Of a stretch of DNA of 10,455 nucleotides, positions 4,637-10,455 are shown piece by piece. Source of the DNA: Minisyncoccota bacterium (GTDB taxonomy: Bacteria > Patescibacteriota > Minisyncoccia > Minisyncoccales > UBA5738); contig JALOQL010000062.1 of assembly GCA_025453415.1 (NCBI GenBank), positions 1-10,455 on the forward strand, given 5' to 3'. Position 1 is the stretch's first letter; every line of letters starts with the position of its first letter. A program made the translations under genes and the position numbers. The notes beneath the pieces are model-generated. The model worked only from the letters and a program-made list of their open reading frames with translations, did no database searches and was not told the origin of the DNA.

Positions 4637-5677
4637 TTCGACCGATGGTTTGTCGATTTGCTTGATTTCCATTCGGTCGCGGTCGACGTCGGTGATTTTG
4701 AGCACATCCTTGTCGATCTTGCCGAATTCCTTGTAAGCCGCGTTGTAGGTATTCACCGAGGTCGCCAGATGGCCGCCCAGTTTTTGCAGATATTCGTCAT
4801 AGGCGCATAAATGCTTTCCCAGCATCTCCACCCGCTGGCGTATCTCTTTGGCCGACTCCTCAATTTGCAACGCCCGCAAGCCCTGTAAAACGGTCTGGAG
4901 ATAGGCCAGGAAGTTGGTCGGCGACACGATGATCACGTGCTTCTCCTGAAAAGCGTATTCGATCAGGTCGCGGGTGTTCACTTTGACCGATCCCACCTCG
5001 TTGATCAACAGATCATAGTAAATCCCCTCCGAAGGTATGAACATCAAGGCAAATTCCATGGTATTTTCGTTCGGACGGATATACTTCGAGGTTTCGTCGA
5101 TGCGTAATTTCAGATCGGCCTTAAACAGCTTTTCCAGGGCGATCTTGTTGGTTTCGTCCTTTTCGTTGACGATCCGGTTATAATTTTCCAGGGAAAATTT
5201 GGAATCGATGGGAATGATCTTGTCCTTCACGAAAACCACGGCATCCACGATCTCGCCGTTTTTGAATTTGTATTGCATCGCAAACTGCTGCGGCGGCAAA
5301 ACGTTCTTCAAAACGGTCTCCAAATAGTATTCGCCCAAGATTCCCCGCTGTTTCGGGTTTTTCAAAATGTTCTCCAGGGATTGCAGCTGCTCAGCAAAGC
5401 CCATGACCTGCTTGTTGGTATTGTCCAGCTCGGTCAGCTTTTGGGTCACGTCTTTTATAACCGCGAAACTCTGTCCGAACTGCTGCTGCATGGCCCGGTT
5501 GGATTCGGTAAGCTTGCTGTCCAGGGTGGTCGAGACCTGGTTTAGCTGCTGCTGCAACATGTTCAGTGCCGCGCCGTTGTCGGCGGGCCTTTCCTCCTTT
5601 TTACGCAAAATCAACCAGGTTTGTATCCCCAACCCCAAGAGCACGACAATAAACAAAATCAGCGTCATGGTGTCCAT
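4634..5677 (-). CDS. rmuC: RmuC-family DNA recombination protein
   Basis: A 347-residue protein, somewhat shorter than E. coli RmuC. Residues 4-24 form an N-terminal membrane anchor, followed by RKKEER. Residues about 37-105 are Gln/Leu-rich and heptad-like, a coiled coil. The RmuC domain follows, with GILGEYYLE (112-120), the nuclease-like core GEIVDAVVF (Asp145) and PIDSKF (Asp158, Lys160), and FMFIPSEG-type sequence ALMFIPSEGIYYDLL. RmuC restrains recombination between inverted repeats and is thought to have a PD-(D/E)xK nuclease fold. Its stop codon is the first triplet of the heptad array downstream. There is no Shine-Dalgarno; a TATAAT lies six bases ahead of the ATG, which suggests a leaderless transcript. 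The gene lies 37 bases after the small membrane-protein gene and downstream of uvrA. Confidence 0.93.
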   Translation of the reverse strand: MDTMTLILFIVVLLGLGIQTWLILRKKEERPADNGAALNMLQQQLNQVSTTLDSKLTESNRAMQQQFGQSFAVIKDVTQKLTELDNTNKQVMGFAEQLQSLENILKNPKQRGILGEYYLETVLKNVLPPQQFAMQYKFKNGEIVDAVVFVKDKIIPIDSKFSLENYNRIVNEKDETNKIALEKLFKADLKLRIDETSKYIRPNENTMEFALMFIPSEGIYYDLLINEVGSVKVNTRDLIEYAFQEKHVIIVSPTNFLAYLQTVLQGLRALQIEESAKEIRQRVEMLGKHLCAYDEYLQKLGGHLATSVNTYNAAYKEFGKIDKDVLKITDVDRDRMEIKQIDKPSVE

Positions 5678-5683
5678 GCGCTG

Positions 5684-5689
5684 ATTATA
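5684..5689 (-). promoter_or_regulatory. -10 box just before the rmuC ATG
   Basis: TATAAT on the minus strand, with six bases between it and the rmuC start codon. If used, transcription would begin at or next to the A of the ATG. The -35 region is a T-run (5704-5712) rather than TTGACA, so promoter strength is uncertain. Confidence 0.45.
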
Positions 5690-5714
5690 TTACGGATTTA
5701 TCTAAAAAAAAATG

Positions 5715-6071
5715 CTAAAAGGGGCTGGGTCGAACGATTATCTTATTCCATGAATAGTGAAGCAGGATTGTCTCGGCCAATATCAAGCCACCCGCGAGCA
5801 TGCCATAGCATGTCCCCATCTTTGTTCCGAACGCGATTCCCCAGACCAATGCAGGTATCAATGAGCAGCCGATCCCTCCAACTATCGCCTCGCCAAGATC
5901 GGCACCGCCGGTCGTATAATTAAAGTCGGGAGTAAATGTCCCGTAATTAAATAATACGTACACGGTTCCAAATATCGCCATAGCTAGGAGGTATTCCTCA
6001 CCTACGCGAAATACCACGGCGTATAAGACGATAAACGAGGCAATTACCTGTATTAAAATCCTAAGCAACAC
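5715..6071 (-). CDS. Small integral membrane protein, unknown function
   Basis: A 118-residue protein with four likely membrane helices at about 4-21, 28-45, 62-82 and 86-106. The loop between helices 2 and 3 (NYGTFTPDFNYTTGGAD) is polar and may face outside. The C-terminus ends with a short basic tail (WNKIIVRPSPF). I recognise no family. The start is GTG at 6071, supported by AAGGTGAG six bases upstream. The gene lies 56 bases downstream of the uvrA stop and 37 bases ahead of rmuC on the same strand, so it could be co-transcribed with uvrA. Glycines in helices 3 and 4 (GGIGCS, MLAGGL) suggest tight helix packing. No transport or enzyme motif is visible. Confidence 0.75.
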   Translation of the reverse strand: MLLRILIQVIASFIVLYAVVFRVGEEYLLAMAIFGTVYVLFNYGTFTPDFNYTTGGADLGEAIVGGIGCSLIPALVWGIAFGTKMGTCYGMLAGGLILAETILLHYSWNKIIVRPSPF

Positions 6072-6127
6072 TCTTTCTCACCTTTTGGAAGCATAAATCA
6101 TTGGTCGGTTTGCGTCAAATCCTTACA

Positions 6128-6559
6128 TTAAAGAAATTTCGACGTCGGCGTACCGGCTTTGGCCAGCTGTTCGGGCGTGCCGTTGAAGATTATCTTACCG
6201 CCTTTGTCGCCGCCGTCCGGGCCGAGTTCGATGACCCAGTCGCTTTCTTTGATGATCTGCAGGTTGTGCTCGATGATAATGACCGAATTGCCTTTCTCCA
6301 CCAGGCGCCGCAAAATGACCAAAAGTTTTTTGGCGTCGTCGAAATGCAGGCCCACGGTCGGCTCATCCAGGATGTAAACAGTGCGGCCGGTGTCGCGCTT
6401 GGCCAGCTCCGACGCCAGTTTGATGCGCTGGGCTTCGCCGCCCGACAAGCTTGGCGCCGATTGCCCCAGCTTCAAATAACCCAGGCCGATGTCGGATAGC
6501 AGCTGCATCTTGTCGCTGATCACCGGAATGTCGGTAAAGAAAGTTTTCGCCTCGTCCAC
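6128..6559 (-). CDS. uvrA: UvrA C-terminal fragment, separated by a frameshift
   Basis: A 143-codon frame holds the end of UvrA. It carries the second ABC signature LSGGEAQRIKLASELAK, the Walker B YILDEPTVGLH, the H-loop IIIEHNL, and the family's usual C-terminus (NGTPEQLAKAGTPTSKFL). It is in a different frame from the upstream part because of a 28-bp tandem duplication. The frame formally opens with GTG inside one repeat copy, but no Shine-Dalgarno precedes it, so independent translation is unlikely. Without this part the second ATPase site of UvrA is incomplete. Deleting one repeat copy joins it to the upstream frame as ...VDEAKTFFT-DIPVISDKM..., the expected UvrA sequence. Confidence 0.9.
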   Translation of the reverse strand: MDEAKTFFTDIPVISDKMQLLSDIGLGYLKLGQSAPSLSGGEAQRIKLASELAKRDTGRTVYILDEPTVGLHFDDAKKLLVILRRLVEKGNSVIIIEHNLQIIKESDWVIELGPDGGDKGGKIIFNGTPEQLAKAGTPTSKFL

Positions 6560-9107
6560 CGGTAAAGAAAGTTTTCGCCTCGTCCACGCTCATATTCAAA
6601 ACGTCGGCAATGTTTTTGTCGTGGTATTTGGCTGCTAGGACTTCCGCAGTGAATCTCTGGCCCCTACATAGCTCGCATTCAACGTAAACGTCGGGCAGGA
6701 AATACATTTCCACTTTCTGCCAGCCCTCGCCGGCGCAGGCCGGACAACGGCCTTTCTGCGTGTTGAACGAAAAATGGCCGGGCGTGAATCCCCTCATCTG
6801 GGAATCGCGCGTCCGGGTATAAAGCTCGCGGATATGGTTGAATACCCCGGTATAGGTCGCCGGATTGGACCGCGGCGTTTTACCGATGGGGCTTTGGTCC
6901 ACCAGCACCGTCTTATTGACTCGCTCCGCGCCTTTGAGGTCGGCGTATTTTCCCGGCACGGTGCGCGCGTTCATGGTGTCGCGCAGTAAAATACTGGCAA
7001 GAGTATCGATTACCAGGGTGCTCTTGCCCGAGCCGGAAACGCCGCAAACGCTCACCAACTTACCTAGCGGGATCTTTAAGTCGACATTTTTCAAATTGAA
7101 TTGCGCCGCGCCGGAAAGTTCCATCCAAAGCGTGCGCTCGCTGATCTCCTTTTTCTTATAGCCGGTGGAAATTGTCAGGCGCTCGGAAAGGTATTTTCCG
7201 GTCAGCGTGGCCGAGCGCAGCAATTGCGCCGGCGTGCCCTCGAAAACCACCTTGCCGCCATGGATACCGGCTGCCGGGCCGATCTCGATCACCCAATCGG
7301 CCGCCTTCATTACCTGCTCGTCGTGCTCGACCACGATCACGGTATTTTTGAGTTCCTTCAGTTTTTGCAGGGCGCTGACCAACCGGTCCACGTCGCGCTG
7401 GTGCAGGCCCACAGTCGGTTCGTCCAAGACATAGATAACGCCCGAAAGCGCCGAGCCCAGCTGGCAGGCAAGCCGGATGCGCTGGTTCTCGCCCACGGAA
7501 AGCGTGGTCGCCTCCCGGGCCAGGTCGATATAATCCACCCCGACTTCGACCAAAAAGCTCAGGCGCTTGCAAACTTCTCGCAGCAGCGGCGCGGAAATTT
7601 CCTTTTCCTTTCCAGGCAGTTTCTTTTCCAGTTCCTTGAAAAAAATTATTTCTTCGCGGACCGGCAGCGCCGAAAGTTCGTGGATGCTTTTTCCGTCCAC
7701 CTTCACCGCCAGGGCTTCCGGCGACAGGCGCGCGCCCCCGCAGGCCGGGCAGGCGATCTCGGACATGTATTTGGAAATTTCGGCCCGCAAATATTCCGAA
7801 GTGGTTTCCCGGTAGGTACGTTCCATGCGCGGGATGATGCCTTCATATTCCGTTGGCTCGCCAAAGTTATCCTCGAAACCCGGGTCGTTGTCGCGCGGCG
7901 CCGAAACCGGCACCTTGACTTTCTTGCCGAAAAGAACCAATTCCTGGATGTTCTCCGGCAAGTCTTTGAACGGTGCGTCGAGCGAAAAATTATTTCGCTC
8001 CGCCAGCCGCTCCAGCGACCATTTCTGGTACGGCACGCCCAGCGACCGCAGGGTCCAGCGACCCAGCGAAAACCACGGCAAAATCGCGCCTTGGTTCAGC
8101 GACAGGCGCGGATTAAGGACCAAGTCGCGGTTGACCTTGGCCAGTTTGCCCAGGCCCTGGCACGTCTTGCACGCGCCATAAGGGCTGTTGAACGAAAATA
8201 TTTTGGGCTCGATGTCGGGCAAAGATATCTGGCAGTCCGGGCAAGTGAAAAAACTTGAAAACGCTTCGCGCACATCCTCCTTGCCCAATTTCCTTGCCGC
8301 GATGATGCGTCCCTTGCCCATTTCCAGCGCTTTTTTTACCGCGGCCAACATGCGCTCCTTCTCCTCTTTTAACAGGCCTTCCAGCTTCTTCCTTTTTGTT
8401 GCCAATGCTTCCTGCTCGGCTTTGGACATTTTCTTCTTCTCAATTTTAATGTCATGCTTGTATAGTTTAAGGTCGAATTTGTCCACCGGAACGCCGATGG
8501 AATGCGATTTTTGTTTGTCCAAAAGCTTATCCTTGGCTTCCTCCGCCGGATAAGTAATGCCGTCAATGATGATCTGGGGCCAGCCGGACCGGTACACCTC
8601 CTCAAGAACTCCCTGGTGCGTACCCTTTTTAGCGCTAACGACCGGCGCGATGATCATGACCTCGCTTTCGAGCGCCAACGCGAACACCCGATCGGTCATT
8701 TGGTTTGGCGTCTGCGTGGTCACCGCTTTGCCGCAACGCGGGCAATGTGCGATGCCAATGTGCGAATAAAGCAAACGCAAGTAATCGTAAATTTCCGTGA
8801 GCGTGCCCACCGTGGATCTGGGATTCGAGGAAATGGTTTTTTGGTTGACCGCGATGGTCGGCGACAGGCCCGAAATCTTTTCCACATCGGGCTTTTTCAG
8901 TCCGCCCAAAAATTGCCGGGCATAGGACGACAAGCTTTCCAGATAGCGCCGCTGTCCCTCCTGGAAAATGGTGTCGAATGCCAGCGAAGATTTGCCCGAT
9001 CCCGAAATACCGCAAATCACCACCAGTTTATTCTTGGGGATCTTAAGATCTATGTTCTTCAGGTTGTGGACCTTGACTCCGGTCAATTCGATGAAATCGG
9101 ATTCCAT
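6363..9107 (-). CDS. uvrA: UvrA, excinuclease ABC subunit A, frameshifted near codon 849
   Basis: This is the DNA damage sensor of nucleotide excision repair, which loads UvrB at lesions. From the ATG at 9107 it shows a Walker A GISGSGKS (34-41), a zinc module CPDC...CKTC (289-316), a first signature LSVGENQRIRLA (536-547) in place of the usual LSGGE, and Walker B VLDEPTVGLH. The second Walker A is GVSGSGKS (689-696), followed by DQSPIGKTPRSNPATYTGV and the zinc module CPAC...CELC (788-814). A Lys/Glu-rich helical stretch (about 215-253) looks like an insertion relative to E. coli UvrA. After MSVDEAKTFFT the frame is lost and about 65 non-native residues follow. The repaired gene would encode about 983 residues. 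A TTG at 9134 would add nine residues, but UvrA proteins normally start close to this ATG. There is no Shine-Dalgarno; a good promoter lies upstream. Confidence 0.95.
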   Translation of the reverse strand: MESDFIELTGVKVHNLKNIDLKIPKNKLVVICGISGSGKSSLAFDTIFQEGQRRYLESLSSYARQFLGGLKKPDVEKISGLSPTIAVNQKTISSNPRSTVGTLTEIYDYLRLLYSHIGIAHCPRCGKAVTTQTPNQMTDRVFALALESEVMIIAPVVSAKKGTHQGVLEEVYRSGWPQIIIDGITYPAEEAKDKLLDKQKSHSIGVPVDKFDLKLYKHDIKIEKKKMSKAEQEALATKRKKLEGLLKEEKERMLAAVKKALEMGKGRIIAARKLGKEDVREAFSSFFTCPDCQISLPDIEPKIFSFNSPYGACKTCQGLGKLAKVNRDLVLNPRLSLNQGAILPWFSLGRWTLRSLGVPYQKWSLERLAERNNFSLDAPFKDLPENIQELVLFGKKVKVPVSAPRDNDPGFEDNFGEPTEYEGIIPRMERTYRETTSEYLRAEISKYMSEIACPACGGARLSPEALAVKVDGKSIHELSALPVREEIIFFKELEKKLPGKEKEISAPLLREVCKRLSFLVEVGVDYIDLAREATTLSVGENQRIRLACQLGSALSGVIYVLDEPTVGLHQRDVDRLVSALQKLKELKNTVIVVEHDEQVMKAADWVIEIGPAAGIHGGKVVFEGTPAQLLRSATLTGKYLSERLTISTGYKKKEISERTLWMELSGAAQFNLKNVDLKIPLGKLVSVCGVSGSGKSTLVIDTLASILLRDTMNARTVPGKYADLKGAERVNKTVLVDQSPIGKTPRSNPATYTGVFNHIRELYTRTRDSQMRGFTPGHFSFNTQKGRCPACAGEGWQKVEMYFLPDVYVECELCRGQRFTAEVLAAKYHDKNIADVLNMSVDEAKTFFTGGRGENFLYRHSGDQRQDAAAIRHRPGLFEAGAIGAKLVGRRSPAHQTGVGAGQARHRPHCLHPG
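6532..6587. repeat. Perfect 28-bp tandem duplication inside uvrA
   Basis: Two identical abutting copies lie at 6532-6559 and 6560-6587, beginning CGGTAAAG and ending CGTCCAC. Twenty-eight is not a multiple of three, so the second copy shifts the reading frame of uvrA. Both sides continue as perfect UvrA in their own frames, so the single-copy state is clearly ancestral. It may be a recent mutation or an assembly error. Confidence 0.97.
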
Positions 9108-9201
9108 GGACAGGGATTTTGGATTTAAGGACAATATCTATCTACAAAAATTATTGAAAAATATTTCGCTTGCGTTCCTGGTTTTTCCAATTTGAGTATT
9201 C

Positions 9202-9230
9202 ATTATAGACCCAAAGTCAAGAATTGGCAA
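9202..9230 (-). promoter_or_regulatory. Promoter of uvrA
   Basis: On the minus strand, TTGCCA (9230-9225), a 17-base spacer and TATAAT (9207-9202) match consensus at 11 of 12 positions. Predicted start is near 9195, about 88 bases ahead of the uvrA ATG. I see no LexA-type palindrome near it. Confidence 0.75.
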
Positions 9231-9255
9231 TCCTGTCCCAAGTGCCACTAAATAC

Positions 9256-9284
9256 AATTCGTGGAGGTCAAACCTCCACGAATT
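9256..9284 (-). terminator. Perfect 13-bp hairpin between the 9372 gene and uvrA
   Basis: AATTCGTGGAGGT (9256-9268) pairs without mismatch with ACCTCCACGAATT (9272-9284), with a 3-base loop. It lies downstream of the 9372-9785 gene and upstream of the uvrA promoter, where a terminator is expected. The minus-strand tail (GTATTTAG) is poor in U, so termination may be weak. One arm carries GGAGGT and the other ACCTCC. Confidence 0.55.
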
Positions 9285-9371
9285 TAAAGGCGTCTGAATT
9301 TGACGGAGGCTTGTCCCAGCGAACTATAAAAATACGCCAGAATTAAAAAACGATCCTGGTAAGGGGTCTTA

Positions 9372-9785
9372 TCAGGTAAGGCAGCTGGCTTCAAGAAGGA
9401 TCAGTTCGGCGATGCGGGCAAGCGCAGTTGGATCGGCATTTTCATCGGGTACCAAATTCGTTACCAGAACCACCGTTGGTGTAGGGTTATGGGGGCCAAA
9501 TTCGAACGTCAGCTTGTGCCGCTCATGATCCCACCAAAGATACTCCTCCGACTCACGGAAATTGATTCCGAATTCAGGTTGGCGCGCTAGAAATCTCGAA
9601 AGAATGGAGGCGATTTCAACGGAAAATTCCATGGCTTTAGCACCCCTATCATTACTGCGAGAAATTTTCTTGGCGGCTTCCAATATTGCCCTTCGAATGA
9701 GCAGCTGCCCCATGCTCTTGCTATCAAGAACGACTATGCCGGGACTGGCCGAGCCCGTACGCTCGGCATTATCAATACGACTCAT
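9372..9785 (-). CDS. Unrecognised cytosolic protein, 137 residues
   Basis: I do not recognise a family. The protein has no signal peptide or membrane helix. A helical N-terminal half (about 25-68, with RRAILEAAKKI and EFSVEIASILSRFL) is followed by FGINFRESEEYLWWDHERHKLTFEFG (72-97), probably beta strands with a WWD motif. The segment TPTVVLVTNLVP (102-113) and a C-terminal helix (119-135) come last. ATG at 9785 is preceded by GGAGGT ten bases upstream and by a good promoter, so it is a real, separately transcribed gene. It lies upstream of uvrA on the same strand, separated by a strong hairpin. Nothing in the sequence ties it to DNA repair. Confidence 0.75.
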   Translation of the reverse strand: MSRIDNAERTGSASPGIVVLDSKSMGQLLIRRAILEAAKKISRSNDRGAKAMEFSVEIASILSRFLARQPEFGINFRESEEYLWWDHERHKLTFEFGPHNPTPTVVLVTNLVPDENADPTALARIAELILLEASCLT

Positions 9786-9808
9786 TGTAAACGCAACCTC
9801 CGCGCATT

Positions 9809-9837
9809 AGTATAAATTAAATTTATTGAAGCGTCAA
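9809..9837 (-). promoter_or_regulatory. Promoter of the 9372-9785 gene
   Basis: On the minus strand, TTGACG (9837-9832), a 17-base spacer and TATACT (9814-9809) match consensus at 10 of 12 positions. The leader to the ATG at 9785 would be about 17 bases and includes GGAGGT. The palindrome CAATATTG (9835-9842) overlaps the -35 box. Confidence 0.7.
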
Positions 9838-9858
9838 TATTGGTGGCCGAATAAACGA

Positions 9859-9885
9859 AATGCGCCAAAAAATATTGAGCGCATT
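9859..9885. repeat. 7-bp inverted repeat upstream of the 9785 promoter
   Basis: AATGCGC (9859-9865) and GCGCATT (9879-9885) are perfect inverted arms with a 13-base A/T-rich spacer. It may be the terminator stem of whatever is transcribed from the right, or an operator; no U-tract follows on either strand. It is a minor feature. Confidence 0.25.
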
Positions 9886-9886
9886 A

Positions 9887-10080
9887 TCAGTCCGGGCCAA
9901 GACCCGTTACGTGGCCTAGATAATCTTCAGCGTACCACCTCATCATAAACTCGTTTCTCTTCAATCAAACTCATTCCCAAACCTGCCGATAAATCCCTGA
10001 AAAATTGCAATTCGGCCATTAAAATACACTCACCCATCGATGGAATTGCAGTTAATCCCAATTCGATAATCGTGCTTCAT
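9887..10080 (-). pseudogene. Possible decayed or mis-sequenced small gene in three frames
   Basis: The 380 bases between 9838 and 10217 hold no long frame, but the minus strand carries three overlapping short frames that read like one protein. Frame one starts at an ATG at 10080 with GGAGG just ahead (MKHDYRIGINCNSIDG, stop at 10030). Frame two covers 10037-9927 (MGECILMAELQFFRDL, then SAGLGMSLIEEKRVYDEVVR). Frame three covers 9946-9887 (MMRWYAEDYLGHVTGLGPD, followed by two stops in a row). Each step to the next frame is the same +1 shift. Frames one and two overlap as ATGGGTGA. Two single-base changes would give one product of about 62 residues. I recognise no family. Chance short frames remain possible. 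Confidence 0.3.
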
Positions 10081-10150
10081 ATCCTCCAATTGCCTCCCTC
10101 ATGCAAAGTTAAAAACAAACGATTAAATCTAAGGCCCTTGCAATGGATGG

Positions 10151-10180
10151 TTGACATTATGCAGGGTTTATTCATATATT
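10151..10180 (+). promoter_or_regulatory. Promoter of uvrC
   Basis: TTGACA (10151-10156) is followed after 18 bases by TATATT (10175-10180), an 11 of 12 match. The leader to the uvrC ATG at 10218 is about 31 bases. It contains the palindrome GTGATAATCAC (10204-10214) immediately ahead of the start codon and lacks a clear Shine-Dalgarno. Confidence 0.7.
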
Positions 10181-10217
10181 GAATTATCAGTCGATAGTTC
10201 AGAGTGATAATCACCGC

Positions 10218-10455
10218 ATGACCGAAGAATTGCGCGAAAAAATAAAAGGGTTGCCCGGTAGTGCCGGGGCCTACATTTTCAAAGACTCGCAGGAGTCGAT
10301 TATTTACGTTGGGAAGGCCAAAAACATCAAAAAAAGGATCAAAAACCATTTTCAAAAACCCGATCAGCATGCCTACGATTTTACCGGGCAGATAGCCGAG
10401 ATCGACTTCATCGAAACCGCGGGCGAAAAGGAGGCGCTCTTGCTGGAACAGAAGC
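10218..10455 (+). CDS. uvrC: UvrC, excinuclease ABC subunit C, N-terminal part (cut by window edge)
   Basis: The first 79 codons of UvrC run to the right edge without a stop. The GIY-YIG nuclease domain is clear: LPGSAGAYIFKD (12-23) holds the GIY-like GAY, and IIYVGKAKNIKKRIKNHF (28-45) holds the YIG-like YVG with the conserved GKAKN-KKR run. EKEALLLEQ (70-78) is the helix with the metal-binding Glu. UvrC makes the 3' cut with this domain and the 5' cut with its C-terminal RNase-H-like domain, outside the window. The Cho nuclease shares the N-terminal domain, but LPGS-GAY and the whole stretch fit UvrC better. It has its own promoter and is divergent from uvrA and the 9785 gene. Confidence 0.93.
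   Translation, partial: MTEELREKIKGLPGSAGAYIFKDSQESIIYVGKAKNIKKRIKNHFQKPDQHAYDFTGQIAEIDFIETAGEKEALLLEQK

Noticed and set aside
7101..8258. Long plus-strand open frame (385 codons) opposite uvrA
   Set aside because: It lies wholly antisense to well-conserved UvrA sequence and is Arg/Gln/His-rich, as expected for the reverse strand of GC-rich coding DNA.
9108..9231. LexA/SOS box upstream of uvrA
   Set aside because: No CTGT-N8-ACAG or GAAC-N4-GTTC palindrome is present near the promoter.
9838..10217. tRNA or other structured RNA in the 380-base gap before uvrC
   Set aside because: No cloverleaf, T-loop consensus or CCA end is seen on either strand; only short inverted repeats are present.
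10077..10370. Minus-strand 97-codon frame opposite the start of uvrC
   Set aside because: It is antisense to the clear GIY-YIG domain and covers the uvrC promoter.

Overview
The window reads as ordinary bacterial chromosome from a small-genome environmental lineage. A Patescibacteria/CPR-type organism is my best guess, not a proof. Pointers to that are a stand-alone rplU with no rpmA next to it, a four-helix-bundle (S23/IVP-family) gene, several starts without a clear Shine-Dalgarno, and tightly packed house-keeping genes next to poorly recognisable accessory genes. TGA is used as a stop, so the recoded Gracilibacteria/SR1 code does not apply. Promoters are mostly clear sigma70-type boxes with 17-base spacers.

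Left part (1-3720), accessory. A partial minus-strand gene leaves the left edge. A secreted alpha/beta-hydrolase-like protein (345-1175, +) converges on a cytosolic alpha/beta hydrolase (1228-1866, -). Next come a patatin-like phospholipase (2002-2919, -) and, divergent from it, an unrecognised Cys-rich protein (3036-3719, +). The two hydrolases look like distant paralogues, so this is a small cluster of lipid/ester hydrolases. The secreted one runs through its own terminator.

Middle part (3751-6071), all minus strand. It holds rplU (L21), a four-helix-bundle gene, rmuC and a small four-helix membrane protein. The four-helix-bundle gene is enclosed by inverted arrays of a 7-base unit (TAATCNN). 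One array begins on the stop codon of rmuC, so the block looks like a small inserted module of about 453 bp.

Right part (6128-10455), nucleotide excision repair. uvrA (minus) is complete in content but broken by a perfect 28-bp tandem duplication near codon 849. That splits it into a long N-terminal frame and a 143-codon C-terminal frame; removing one copy restores a full UvrA. Upstream are an unknown 137-residue gene with its own promoter, a 380-bp gap with possible remains of a small gene, and the start of uvrC (+), cut by the window edge. uvrA, uvrC and rmuC make this a DNA-repair neighbourhood.

I found no rRNA, tRNA, CRISPR array, transposase or integrase.
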